Both the position numbers and the translations under genes were made by a program. Shown piece after piece: positions 30,522 through 38,922 of a DNA stretch of 64,000 bases (position 1 is the first letter of the stretch; each line of letters begins with the position of its first letter). The DNA is from Marinobacter lutaoensis (GTDB lineage: Bacteria > Pseudomonadota > Gammaproteobacteria > Pseudomonadales > Oleiphilaceae), in NCBI RefSeq assembly GCF_001981305.1, contig NZ_MSCW01000008.1, positions 124,001 through 188,000 of the forward strand, in the 5' to 3' direction. The notes under the pieces are model-generated. The model worked only from the letters and a program-made list of their open reading frames with translations. It was not told the origin of the DNA and did no database searches.

Positions 30522-32717
30522 ATGAAACAAAAGGATATGCGCCATCGGACCTTCCGCGTCAGTCTCCTGGCGGCGCTGGTCGCCACCGCCTCCACCGGGG
30601 CGGTGGCCCAGGGTATGGACGACGAGGCGACGAAGCTGGATGAAATCGTGGTAACCGCCGACAAGGGGAATCCCCAGGGCCCGGACGAGGGCTACAAGGC
30701 GGAACGCAGTCTCACCGCCACCAAAACGGACACCCCGTTGTCGGAAACCCCCCGCTCGGTGTCGGTGGTTACCCGGGAACAGATCCGGGATCAGGGCGCT
30801 CAGACCCTGAATGACATTCTGGAGTACGTGCCCGGCATCTCCTCGGCGGGCTACCCGGCCGGGGATGCACTGGCCGGTGACATTTTCTATATCCGTGGCA
30901 TGAACCAGCGCGACTACGGTTATGGCACCTACCGTGACGGCCTGCGGGTTCAGCCCAACGCCTACAGCACCTCGGCCGAGCCGTTCGGCCTGGAACGGGT
31001 GGAGGTGTTCAAGGGGCCGACGTCCGTGCTGTACGGCGAGAACGTGCCGGGCGGCCTGGTGAATCTGGTCAGCAAGCGGCCGACGGCGGAAGCCCAGGGG
31101 GAGGTGAACCTCAGCTATGGCAGTCACGACCGCAAGCAGGTTTCCGCCGACCTGTCCGGGGCGCTGGTCGACGATGGCCGGGTCCGGGGACGCCTGGTGT
31201 TCCTCAAGCGCTCGTCCGGAACCCAAACCGACAGTGTGCCGGACGATCGCTTCTACATTGCGCCGTCCCTGGCCATCGACCTGACTGACAAGGACACCCT
31301 GACGATCCTTACCCAGTACCAGAAGGACAACACCGAGATTCAGCTGGGACTGCCGGCGGCCGGTACCCTGCTGGAGCACCCGAACGGCGAGCTGGATACC
31401 GACACCAATCTGGGGCATCCGGACTGGGACGGGTTTGACCGGGAGTTCTGGACCCTGGGCTACGAATATGAGCACCGCTTCAACGACGACTGGGCGTTTC
31501 GCCAGAACGCGCGTTACGTCCGGTCGTTGGTGGATCGCCAGGAAACCTGGTGGTCGTTCCCGCCGGCCATGGGCGGACTGGCGGGCGATGGCTATGACGA
31601 CTACGTCGTCGCCTACGGCCGCGACCGGGACAATGAGTCCCGGGTCTACGCCATCGATAACCAGTTGGTGGGGCACCTGAACACGGGCCGGGTCGAGCAT
31701 ACCGTCCTGGTGGGCGCCGGCTTTGACCGGGCGTCATTTGACCAGATCCAGTATGTTGGCAATACCGGGGCGGGCGAGTATCAGCTGATCAATATTTTCG
31801 ATCCGCAATACCTCAGCGAGCCCGCGACCAGCCTCAAGGCTTCGGATGACGAAATCAAGCAGAACCTGGCCGGGGTCTATGCTCAGTGGCAAGGGAAGGC
31901 CGGTGGCCTGATTGCCCTGCTGGGCGGCCGCCACGACTGGGCCAGGAGTGAGTACGACGACCGGATCGGCAGCAACGACATGAAACGGACGGACCGTGAG
32001 TTCACTTGGCAGACCGGTCTGATGTACCAGTTCGCCAACGGCCTGTCGCCTTATCTCAGCTACGCCACCACCTTCGTGCCGGTGCAGCAGCTTGGCGACA
32101 GCTTCGAACCGATCACCGGCGATCAGTTCGAAGTGGGGGTCAAGTACGAGCCGGTGGGCCTGGACACCTCGATCACCGTGTCCGCCTTTGACCTGACCAA
32201 GGAAGACGACGTGGTGTATGACAACACCGCCGGCAACTATCGCCAGGTCGGTAAGACCGAGTCCCGGGGGGTGGAGCTGGAGGTCCGCAGTGATCTCAGC
32301 GAGAACCTCAGCATGACGGCGGCCTATGCCTACACCGATGCCAAGGTGACCGAGGACGCGGGCTCGCGCCTGGAGGACGAGCAGGTGACCGGCGTGCCCC
32401 GGCACCAGGCCTCGGTCTGGGCGAACTACCGGTTCCTGGACGGCGCCCTGCATGGGCTGGAGGCCGGTCTGGGCGTCCGCTACCTGGGCAGCCGTTATGC
32501 CTATCCGCCGGACTCCCTTGCCTACGGTACCCTCGAGACCGACGGCGAGACCTTGCTGGATGCGGCCCTGGGCTACGACCTGAGCCACAACTGGAGTGCC
32601 CGGGTCAACGTCAAGAACCTGCTGGACGAAGAGTACATCGCCGAGTGCAACAACGCCGGCCGTTGCTACTACGGTTCCGGCCGGACGGTGATCGGCACCG
32701 TCTCCTACCGTTGGTAA
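30522..32717 (+). CDS. TonB-dependent siderophore receptor (FhuA/FpvA-like, no signalling domain)
   Basis: 731-residue outer-membrane receptor for the ferric siderophore. Signal peptide about 1-28 (basic start, LLAALVATASTGAVAQ), then directly the TonB box LDEIVVTA and the plug (TPRSVSVVTREQI, NDILEYVPGIS, ERVEVFKGPTSVLYGE, GGLVNLVSKRP), then the 22-strand barrel ending in VIGTVSYRW with a terminal aromatic residue. The extra N-terminal STN domain of FpvA/FecA-type transducing receptors is absent. The ATG at 30522 gives the signal peptide; the upstream GTG at 30480 would bury it. The RBS is weak. Confidence 0.92.
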   Translation: MKQKDMRHRTFRVSLLAALVATASTGAVAQGMDDEATKLDEIVVTADKGNPQGPDEGYKAERSLTATKTDTPLSETPRSVSVVTREQIRDQGAQTLNDILEYVPGISSAGYPAGDALAGDIFYIRGMNQRDYGYGTYRDGLRVQPNAYSTSAEPFGLERVEVFKGPTSVLYGENVPGGLVNLVSKRPTAEAQGEVNLSYGSHDRKQVSADLSGALVDDGRVRGRLVFLKRSSGTQTDSVPDDRFYIAPSLAIDLTDKDTLTILTQYQKDNTEIQLGLPAAGTLLEHPNGELDTDTNLGHPDWDGFDREFWTLGYEYEHRFNDDWAFRQNARYVRSLVDRQETWWSFPPAMGGLAGDGYDDYVVAYGRDRDNESRVYAIDNQLVGHLNTGRVEHTVLVGAGFDRASFDQIQYVGNTGAGEYQLINIFDPQYLSEPATSLKASDDEIKQNLAGVYAQWQGKAGGLIALLGGRHDWARSEYDDRIGSNDMKRTDREFTWQTGLMYQFANGLSPYLSYATTFVPVQQLGDSFEPITGDQFEVGVKYEPVGLDTSITVSAFDLTKEDDVVYDNTAGNYRQVGKTESRGVELEVRSDLSENLSMTAAYAYTDAKVTEDAGSRLEDEQVTGVPRHQASVWANYRFLDGALHGLEAGLGVRYLGSRYAYPPDSLAYGTLETDGETLLDAALGYDLSHNWSARVNVKNLLDEEYIAECNNAGRCYYGSGRTVIGTVSYRW

Positions 32718-32743
32718 TCGCGTAGCGTCAACCCGGTTGCGTC

Positions 32744-32769
32744 GGGGGCGGTTCGCCGCCCCCCTTTTT
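32744..32769 (+). terminator. Rho-independent terminator after the receptor gene
   Basis: Perfect 8-bp stem GGGGGCGG / CCGCCCCC with a TTCG tetraloop, followed by C and five T residues; 27 bases after the receptor stop. Confidence 0.88.
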
Positions 32770-32786
32770 CGGGTTTTGAGAAAATC

Positions 32787-32808
32787 AGGCCCCGGCACGC
32801 CGGGGCCT
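32787..32808 (+). terminator. Second hairpin upstream of the permease gene (terminator or leader structure)
   Basis: 9-bp stem AGGCCCCGG / CCGGGGCCT with a 4-base loop, followed by TGCTGTTTT. The T-run is interrupted, so it may be a back-up terminator or a leader structure for the permease mRNA, whose ATG is 26 bases further. Confidence 0.5.
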
Positions 32809-32834
32809 TGCTGTTTTCGGGAGGGACGTCGGAC

Positions 32835-34850
32835 ATGGAGCGGACTCTGGAGGTGGCGCGGGGAGCACATCGCCCGGAGCTCCGGGCGACCTGGCTGGGG
32901 CTGCTGTTGCTGCTGGCTCTGGCGGCCTGGCAGGGCCTGCTGCGCGACCCGGCGCTGGACTGGCGGGCCCTGACCGCCCCCTGGCAGGCGCACCCCGACC
33001 TGAACGGACTGCTGCTGTGGGACGCCCAGCTGCCGCGCCTGGTGGCCGGCGTGGTGGTGGGACTCTGCCTGGGCTTGGCCGGGGCCCTGATGCAACTGAT
33101 CACCCGTAATCCACTGGTGTCTCCGGACCTGCTCGGCATCACCGCCGGTGCTCAGCTGGGGGTGATTCTGTCGTTGCTGTTGCCGGCAACCCTGGGCCTG
33201 CCGGTGATTTTCTTCGGCGGTGTGACGGCGGCCCTGCTGACCTTTGCCCTGGCCGGCGGAGGCCGCACCACACCTCTGCGTCTGGTGCTGGCCGGCGTGG
33301 CCATGGCCCAGGCGTTCTACGCCCTGATCACCCTGTTCCTGACACTGAACCAGCAGGCGGCCATGGTGGTATCGCTGTGGGACACCGGCTCCCTGAACCA
33401 GATGGGGTGGGCGGGTTTGAAACCGGCGGTCTGGCTGGTTCCGCCCCTGCTGTTGCTGGTGTTCCTGATGCACCGTCCGCTCAACATGACCCTGCTGGGC
33501 GATACCCAGATGCGGATGCTCGGGGTATCGCCACGTCGGCTCAAGGTGGTGGTGATCCTGATCGGCACACTGCTGACGGCGCTGGCGATCCACCTGGCCG
33601 GGCCCCTGGGGTTCATCGGCCTGGTGGCTCCCAATCTCGTGCGCTACGGGCTGGGCGTGCGCTGGCCGTCCCGGCTGCTGCCACTGGCAGCGCTCTGGGG
33701 CGCGGTCCTGACCCTGGCGGCGGATGTTCTGGTGGCGTCGCTGCCGCACTGGCTGGAGCTGCCGTTGGGGACGCTGTCCGCGATGCTCGGTGCCCTGGCG
33801 GTGCTGTGGCTGTTGCGCCTGAGCCGGGGCCGGAGCCTGCCGGGCCCGGCGGACGGGGGCGTGCCGGAGCCGGTCGGCCGGCGCCTGCCGCTGCGGCCGA
33901 CGGTCCTGTTATTGGCCCTGGCTCTGGTCTGGGCCCTGTGGTCGGGTGTCTTGGGCGGGGACCTCCCCATTTCCCTGGCGGCGCTGGTGCGGGGGGACGG
34001 CTGGGCCTGGACTCTGCTTGACCTGCGTCTGCCACGCCTGCTGGTGGATGCCTTCGGTGGCATCCTGTTTGCCCTGAGCGGCCTGATTCTACAGGCCGTC
34101 ACCCGCAATCCGCTGGCCAGTCCCAGCGTGCTGGGGGTGAGCCAGATGGCGGCGCTTGCGGTCCTGGCAGGCCTGGTGATGGCTCCCGATCTGCCGGTAC
34201 CCTGGCGCCTGCCCATTGCCTGGGCCGGGGCGGTCCTGGGCTTGGGCCTGATCCTCGGGCTCAATCTGCGCCATGGCCTGGAGCCCTTGCGCCTGATCCT
34301 GACCGGCTTTGCCCTGACCGGCCTGGCCATGGCCCTGACCAGCCTGCTGATTGCCTACTACAGCCAGAACGTGACACTGGCGCTGGTGTGGATGTCGGGC
34401 AGCAGCTATGCCAGTACCTGGACCGAGGTCTGGAGCCTGCTGCCCTGGGTCGGTCTGGGGCTGCTGCTGGCCTGGCTTGGCCGGCGCTGGCTGGATCTGC
34501 TGGCCCTGGGCGACGGCGTGGCCGACAGCCTGGGCCTGGCGGCTGCCCGCAAGCGTCTGTGGCTGCTGATTCTGGCGAGCCTGATGATCGCGGCCGCCGT
34601 CAGTGTGCTCGGGCCGGTGGCCTTCGTCGGCCTGCTGGTGCCGCACGCGGTGAGGCTGATGGGGTTTCGCGGGTACCGCGACCGGTTGCGGGTGACCCCT
34701 TGGCTGGGTGCCTTGCTGCTGGTGTCGGCGGACCTGCTGGGGCAGCGCCTGCTGGCACCTCTCGACGTGCCCCTGGGCATTATGACGGCGGCCCTCGGTG
34801 CGCCGCTGTTTCTGCTGCTGTTGACCCGGACCTATCTGCGCAAGGGGTGA
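32835..34850 (+). CDS. fhuB: FhuB-like ferric siderophore permease, two fused FecCD units
   Basis: 671 residues, about twice the usual FecCD permease, with two homologous halves of roughly ten membrane segments each. The repeat shows as NPLVSPDLLGITAGA in the first half and NPLASPSVLGVSQMA in the second, and as GFIGLVAPNLVR versus AFVGLLVPHAVR, the loops that contact the ATPase. This is the FhuB architecture for hydroxamate siderophores and would carry the ferric siderophore or its iron across the inner membrane. The binding protein follows 9 bases later, but no FhuC-like ATPase gene lies in the window. Start: ATG with GGGAGGGAC upstream. Confidence 0.9.
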   Translation: MERTLEVARGAHRPELRATWLGLLLLLALAAWQGLLRDPALDWRALTAPWQAHPDLNGLLLWDAQLPRLVAGVVVGLCLGLAGALMQLITRNPLVSPDLLGITAGAQLGVILSLLLPATLGLPVIFFGGVTAALLTFALAGGGRTTPLRLVLAGVAMAQAFYALITLFLTLNQQAAMVVSLWDTGSLNQMGWAGLKPAVWLVPPLLLLVFLMHRPLNMTLLGDTQMRMLGVSPRRLKVVVILIGTLLTALAIHLAGPLGFIGLVAPNLVRYGLGVRWPSRLLPLAALWGAVLTLAADVLVASLPHWLELPLGTLSAMLGALAVLWLLRLSRGRSLPGPADGGVPEPVGRRLPLRPTVLLLALALVWALWSGVLGGDLPISLAALVRGDGWAWTLLDLRLPRLLVDAFGGILFALSGLILQAVTRNPLASPSVLGVSQMAALAVLAGLVMAPDLPVPWRLPIAWAGAVLGLGLILGLNLRHGLEPLRLILTGFALTGLAMALTSLLIAYYSQNVTLALVWMSGSSYASTWTEVWSLLPWVGLGLLLAWLGRRWLDLLALGDGVADSLGLAAARKRLWLLILASLMIAAAVSVLGPVAFVGLLVPHAVRLMGFRGYRDRLRVTPWLGALLLVSADLLGQRLLAPLDVPLGIMTAALGAPLFLLLLTRTYLRKG

Positions 34851-34859
34851 GGTGACGCT

Positions 34860-35783
34860 ATGACGCGTGGTTGGTGGCTGTTTCCGATGCTGTGTCTGAC
34901 CGGCTGGCTGCAGGCCGCCGAGCCGGTGGTGGCGTACCGCTCGGTCACGTTGCCTGAGTCGCCCCGGCGGGTGGTCAGTCTGGACGACCTGTCCACGGAG
35001 TTGCTGGTCTCGCTGGCCATTGAGCCGGTCGGGGTGGGCAATCTGGAGGGGTACCGGCGCTGGGTCGGGCTGGGGCGCGAGCACCTGACGCGCAGTCAGT
35101 CCCTGGGGTCGGCCCAGCAGCCCAACCTGGAACGCTTAGTGGCCCTGAAGCCGGACCTGATCGTTGGCGTGTCCAGCCTGCACGCTCCGCTGTTCGAGCG
35201 CCTGGATGCCATCGCGCCGACCCTGCTGTACCGGGTCTCGCTGGCGCCCTCAACTCAGGACGCGGTGAGCGCTGGCGAGCGGATGCTGACACATCTGGCC
35301 GGGTTGACGGGGCGGCAGCGGCAGGCCGGGCGGGTTCTGGCGGCACTGCGCCACGCCCTGGCTGACGCCCGGGCCGTGGCCGAACAACAGGGGATCGCCC
35401 GGGAACCCCTGGCGGTGCTGTATCCGCTGGTTCATCAGGGGCTGTTCATCGTGTCCAACGAGCAGACTCTGGTGGTCAGTCTGGCCAATCGCCTAGCCGG
35501 GCGAAACCCTTGGCCGCTGACGGAAGCCCATGCCCTGCATCGGCGCATCGAGCTGCGGGACCTGGCCCGGAAGCCGGACCTGAACCTGCTGTTCATCGGG
35601 GGCTTCGACCAAGCACCGTTCTTTGACAGCCCGCTGTGGCGGGCCCTGCCGGTGGCGCGTCGGCATCGGTACGGGTTCCTGACAAGCCCCTACTGGTCCT
35701 ACGGAGGGCCCTGGTCGGCCACGGTCATCGTCCGGCAGATGGCGGACGCCCTGCGGGCGATGGGGCCACGCCAAGGCGGCTGA
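34860..35783 (+). CDS. fhuD: FhuD-like periplasmic ferric siderophore-binding protein
   Basis: 307 residues; signal peptide about 1-19 (LFPMLCLTGWLQA). The type III binding-protein fold is shown by RRVVSLDDLSTELLVSLAIEP split across the first lobe start, PNLERLVALKPDLIVG, and the C-lobe segments RRHRYGFLTSPYWSYGG and ATVIVRQMADALR. This is the FhuD/FecB class feeding the FhuB-like permease encoded immediately upstream. RBS GAGGTGAC before the ATG; translationally close-coupled (9-base gap). Confidence 0.88.
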   Translation: MTRGWWLFPMLCLTGWLQAAEPVVAYRSVTLPESPRRVVSLDDLSTELLVSLAIEPVGVGNLEGYRRWVGLGREHLTRSQSLGSAQQPNLERLVALKPDLIVGVSSLHAPLFERLDAIAPTLLYRVSLAPSTQDAVSAGERMLTHLAGLTGRQRQAGRVLAALRHALADARAVAEQQGIAREPLAVLYPLVHQGLFIVSNEQTLVVSLANRLAGRNPWPLTEAHALHRRIELRDLARKPDLNLLFIGGFDQAPFFDSPLWRALPVARRHRYGFLTSPYWSYGGPWSATVIVRQMADALRAMGPRQGG

Positions 35784-35790
35784 GATTCCT

Positions 35791-35814
35791 TAAATTTTCG
35801 CCGGGCCCATCCGT
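35791..35814 (+). promoter_or_regulatory. PvdS-type (IB-box) promoter before the mbtH gene
   Basis: TAAAT (35791-35795), exactly 16 bases, CGT (35812-35814): a full match to the PvdS consensus TAAAT-N16-CGT, 72 bases before the MbtH start. It would drive mbtH, the hydroxylase, the acetyltransferase and the reductase as one operon. Confidence 0.7.
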
Positions 35815-35885
35815 CTTTACCGTTGACAGGCGCCGGCCCCGGGGCCGGCATGGCAACCACTCCCATGGTCAGGCGAGGTACAACC

Positions 35886-36092
35886 ATGAGCTTTGACAGC
35901 GACAAGACGGTATTCCAGGTGGTCATCAACGATGAGGAACAGTATTCCATCTGGCCGGACTACAAGGCGATTCCCGAAGGCTGGAAGGCGGTGGGCGTGA
36001 AGGGGGACAAGGCCACCTGCCTGGCGCACATCGAAGAGGTCTGGACCGACATGCGGCCCAAGAGTCTGCGCGACGCCCTGGCCGAGGCATGA
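35886..36092 (+). CDS. MbtH-like NRPS adenylation partner
   Basis: 68 residues, the standard MbtH length. Family signature: [10 protein letters not shown], then IPEGWKAVG and the [16 protein letters not shown] end. MbtH-like proteins bind adenylation domains and are needed for folding or activity of many NRPSs; here the clients would be the two synthetases upstream. The ATG at 35886 has GAGGT upstream; longer in-frame starts do not add family sequence. The stop overlaps the next start (ATGA). Confidence 0.95.
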   Translation: MSFDSDKTVFQVVINDEEQYSIWPDYKAIPEGWKAVGVKGDKATCLAHIEEVWTDMRPKSLRDALAEA

Positions 36093-37108
36093 GTCCCATG
36101 ACGACGGTCAGCGAGCGGCAGGACACGGCCTTGGCGATCGAGGAGGGCTTCCCGGTCCGGGTCTCTCCGGCGGCAGCGCCCCTGTCGCTGGCGCGGGCCG
36201 GCGACAGTCTCCGGGCGCTGGTCGCGCGGCGCCTGGAGCAGGACGGTGCCCTCCTGTTCTCCGGCTTCACCGACCCGGGCGTGGCGGGCTTCCAGGCCTT
36301 TGCCGCGTCTTTCGGCCACCCGCTGCTGAGTTATGAGTTTGGTTCTACCCCCCGTAGCCGGGTGGCCGGCGAGGTGTACACCTCCACCGAGTATCCCGCC
36401 CATCGTTCGATTCCCCTGCACAACGAACAGGCCTACACCACCGAATGGCCGATGCGCATCTGGTTCTACTGCGCCCAGGCGGCGGCCGTGGGTGGAGAGA
36501 CGCCGATCGCCGACAGCCGGCGGATTTATCAGCGGATCGACCCGGCCCTGAGGCGCCGTTTCGCGGAACGGGGCCTGCGGTACGTGCGCAACTACGGCAA
36601 CGGCCTGGACGTGGACTGGCCCCAGGTCTTCAACACCGACGATCCGCGCCAGGTCGAGGCGTTCTGCCGCAGCAAGGGCATCGATCTGCACTGGAAAGAC
36701 GATGGCGGACTGCGCACCAGTCAGCGCTGCCAAGCGGTAGCCCGGCACCCCCGGACCGGGGACTGGGTGTGGTTCAACCAAGCCCACCTGTTCCACGTCT
36801 CCGCCCTGGAGCCGGATATGCAGGAGGTGCTGCTGGAAACCGTGGGCGAAGACAACCTGCCCCGCAATGTCTATTACGGTGACGGTACCCCCCTGGAAAG
36901 CTCCGCGCTGGAGGACATCCGGGGCGTGCTCGACGAATGCCGGATCTGCTTCCCGTGGCGGACCGGGGACGTACTGATGCTCGACAACATGCTCTGTGCC
37001 CACGCCCGGGAGCCGTTCCAGGGCCCCAGAAAAGTCGTGGTCGCCATGGCCGAGGGGCATGGCTGCCGGCTCGGGGACCTGCCGGGCGAGGACACCCGAA
37101 ACCCCTGA
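36089..37108 (+). CDS. TauD/SyrP-like Fe(II)/2-oxoglutarate dioxygenase, probable aspartyl beta-hydroxylase
   Basis: 339 residues. The iron facial triad is visible as His111-x-Glu113 (PLHNEQAY) and His305 ([11 protein letters not shown]), with a downstream Arg (GPRKV) for 2-oxoglutarate. This is the SyrP/CAS-like branch of TauD enzymes that hydroxylate carrier-bound amino acids; with an Asp-specific module in the cluster the inferred product is beta-hydroxyaspartate, an alpha-hydroxycarboxylate iron ligand known from marinobactins and aquachelins. It overlaps mbtH by 4 bases (ATGA); a second ATG at 36098 is an alternative start. It is a stand-alone enzyme, not fused to the NRPS. Confidence 0.85.
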   Translation: MSPMTTVSERQDTALAIEEGFPVRVSPAAAPLSLARAGDSLRALVARRLEQDGALLFSGFTDPGVAGFQAFAASFGHPLLSYEFGSTPRSRVAGEVYTSTEYPAHRSIPLHNEQAYTTEWPMRIWFYCAQAAAVGGETPIADSRRIYQRIDPALRRRFAERGLRYVRNYGNGLDVDWPQVFNTDDPRQVEAFCRSKGIDLHWKDDGGLRTSQRCQAVARHPRTGDWVWFNQAHLFHVSALEPDMQEVLLETVGEDNLPRNVYYGDGTPLESSALEDIRGVLDECRICFPWRTGDVLMLDNMLCAHAREPFQGPRKVVVAMAEGHGCRLGDLPGEDTRNP

Positions 37109-37118
37109 AGGAGGGCTC

Positions 37119-38123
37119 ATGTCTGACACCCTGAACGTTGATTGCCTGCCCCTGCCCGATGGCGGGGTGTTGCGGGTCAGCCGCGCCGGCGAGCGCCTGA
37201 CACTGGCGCTGGACGGGCAGCCCCGGATGCAGCTGAGGCTGTCTCCGGCGCAGCCGGGGCTGGCGGTTTCGGTGCTGGAATACGACGACATCGACGAGGC
37301 GCTCTGGGCGGCTGGCTACTGGCTGTTCGCCCGCCACCCGGAGTGTCAGCGTCTGCTCTGGTCCGGTCTGGAAGCCGCGCCGGAGTCGCGGGCGACGGGG
37401 CTGGTGGTGCCGTCATCCGAGGGGCTGGAGAGCTGGCGCAGCCAGTTCTGGCAACAGCCCCGGCCCTGGCTTCGGGGCCAGACCAGTGCCGGTTACCCGC
37501 AGCGCCCGGTGATGGCCAATGGCGTGCGTTTCCCGCAACGGCCACCGAAACCGGAGGGGGAGGTCTACCGTCGCTACGATGTCCGCTTGGGGGGCTGGAT
37601 TTCCCTGCGAACCCTGGACATCGAACAGGATCTTGAGCGCTACCACCGCTGGCAGAACAGTCCCCGGGTCGCTGCCTTCTGGGAAGAGGAGGGCAGCCTT
37701 GAGCAGCATCGTGAGCACTTGCAGGCCCTGGCCGGTGATCCCCATTGCCTGCAGCTGATTGGCTGCTTCGACGACGACCCGTTTGGCTTCTTCGACGTGT
37801 ACTGGGCCCGGGAAGACCGGATCGGCCCCTACTACGATGCCGGTCCTTACGATCGGGGAATCCACATGCTGGTGGGCGAGGAACGCTACCGTGGGCCGCA
37901 CCGGGTGGCGAGCTGGCTGCCGGCGCTGGTGCACTACCTGTTCCTGGACGATCCCCGGACCCAGACCCTGGTGTCTGAACCGCGCTGGGACAACGAGCGC
38001 ATGATCTCGCACCTGCAGCGGGTCGGCTTTCATCGGCAGAAGGATTTCGACTTTCCCCACAAGCGGGCGTCGCTGATGGCCCTGACCCGAGAGTGCTTTT
38101 TCGACCGGTGTCCCTTGTGCTGA
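37119..38123 (+). CDS. GNAT acetyltransferase, N5-hydroxyornithine acetylase type (IucB/AlcB-like)
   Basis: 334 residues. The C-terminal ~180 residues are the siderophore acyltransferase GNAT domain: RRYDVRLGGWISLRTLD, GFFDVYWAREDRIGPYYD, RGIHMLVGEERYRG and LVSEPRWDNERMISHLQRVG, wording shared with IucB, AlcB and RhbD. The N-terminal ~140 residues are a less conserved lid-like domain. It should acetylate N5-hydroxyornithine from PvdA to give the hydroxamate used by the last NRPS module. The acyl group (acetyl rather than formyl) is inferred from the family. RBS AGGAGGG before the ATG. Confidence 0.88.
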   Translation: MSDTLNVDCLPLPDGGVLRVSRAGERLTLALDGQPRMQLRLSPAQPGLAVSVLEYDDIDEALWAAGYWLFARHPECQRLLWSGLEAAPESRATGLVVPSSEGLESWRSQFWQQPRPWLRGQTSAGYPQRPVMANGVRFPQRPPKPEGEVYRRYDVRLGGWISLRTLDIEQDLERYHRWQNSPRVAAFWEEEGSLEQHREHLQALAGDPHCLQLIGCFDDDPFGFFDVYWAREDRIGPYYDAGPYDRGIHMLVGEERYRGPHRVASWLPALVHYLFLDDPRTQTLVSEPRWDNERMISHLQRVGFHRQKDFDFPHKRASLMALTRECFFDRCPLC

Positions 38124-38142
38124 TTCCGGCGGGAGGTGAAGC

Positions 38143-38922
38143 ATGGCGGATGCCTCGGCTCTGATTCCGGAGTTGGCGGCCCTGTTCACGGGGGATTTCG
38201 CTCATTATCGGGAGGTGCTGGTTGCCGCCACGGATCCGCGTCCGGCGTTCCCGGCCCGTGAACTGGTCCACCCCGAGGGGCTGACGTGGCTGCTGCGACG
38301 GTACGCCCCGGATCGGCCCGATGCCGACCTGCGGGCCCTGGTGTCGCAGTGGTCCCGCAGCTATTTCCTGCGCCTGACGGTGCCCACGCTGACCGCCAAT
38401 CTGCTGCTGGACCGGGAGCTGCCGGTGGCCCTGGACACCCTGGAGATCGTGCTGGACCCGGAGGGACTGCCGGCGGCGTTCAAGATTCCTGACGCCGGTG
38501 TGCGCTGGCGGACACCGCCCGATGGCCCGTTTCAGCGTTTCCGGGTGCTGCTGGACGATAACTTCGCCCCGTTTATCGAGGCCATGAACCGTCAGGTGAA
38601 GGTGTCCCGCACGGTGTTGTGGAGCAACGCGGCCAATTACATCGAGTGGCTGGTTTCGGCCATGGCGGGGCGGTCGGTCCCGGAACGGAGACTGGCGGAT
38701 GGCCGCGCCCTGATCGCCGCCGAGCAGCGGCCGGATGGCCGTCGTAACCCATTGCATGAGCCGGTGCGGTACGTGGCCCGGGAGGGCATGCCGTCACCGT
38801 TCCGGCAGCGTCGCCAGTGCTGCATCCGCTACCTGTTGCCCGGGTTGGGGCTGTGCGAGAACTGTCCGCACATTGATGACCCTCCCAGGGGCGTGACCAG
38901 GGCGCTCGCCGAGAACGCCTAG
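38143..38922 (+). CDS. fhuF: FhuF-like siderophore-iron reductase (2Fe-2S)
   Basis: 259 residues. The C-terminal Cys-Cys-x10-Cys-x2-Cys motif (CCIRYLLPGLGLCENC) is the FhuF 2Fe-2S site. The central part (FRVLLDDNFAPFIEAMNRQVKVSRTVLWSNAANYIEWL) is given here only as FAPFIEAMNRQVKVS and LWSNAANYIEWL, both FhuF-like. The enzyme reduces ferric hydroxamates in the cytoplasm to release iron, which fits the FhuB/FhuD-type import. RBS GGGAGGTGA. It ends convergently with the phosphopantetheinyl transferase gene, sharing CTAG. Confidence 0.88.
   Translation: MADASALIPELAALFTGDFAHYREVLVAATDPRPAFPARELVHPEGLTWLLRRYAPDRPDADLRALVSQWSRSYFLRLTVPTLTANLLLDRELPVALDTLEIVLDPEGLPAAFKIPDAGVRWRTPPDGPFQRFRVLLDDNFAPFIEAMNRQVKVSRTVLWSNAANYIEWLVSAMAGRSVPERRLADGRALIAAEQRPDGRRNPLHEPVRYVAREGMPSPFRQRRQCCIRYLLPGLGLCENCPHIDDPPRGVTRALAENA

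Noticed and set aside
6815..38922. Siderophore locus as a genomic island integrated at tRNA-Met
   Set aside because: The tRNA 3' end points left, away from the locus; I saw no repeat of the tRNA end at the far side and no integrase.
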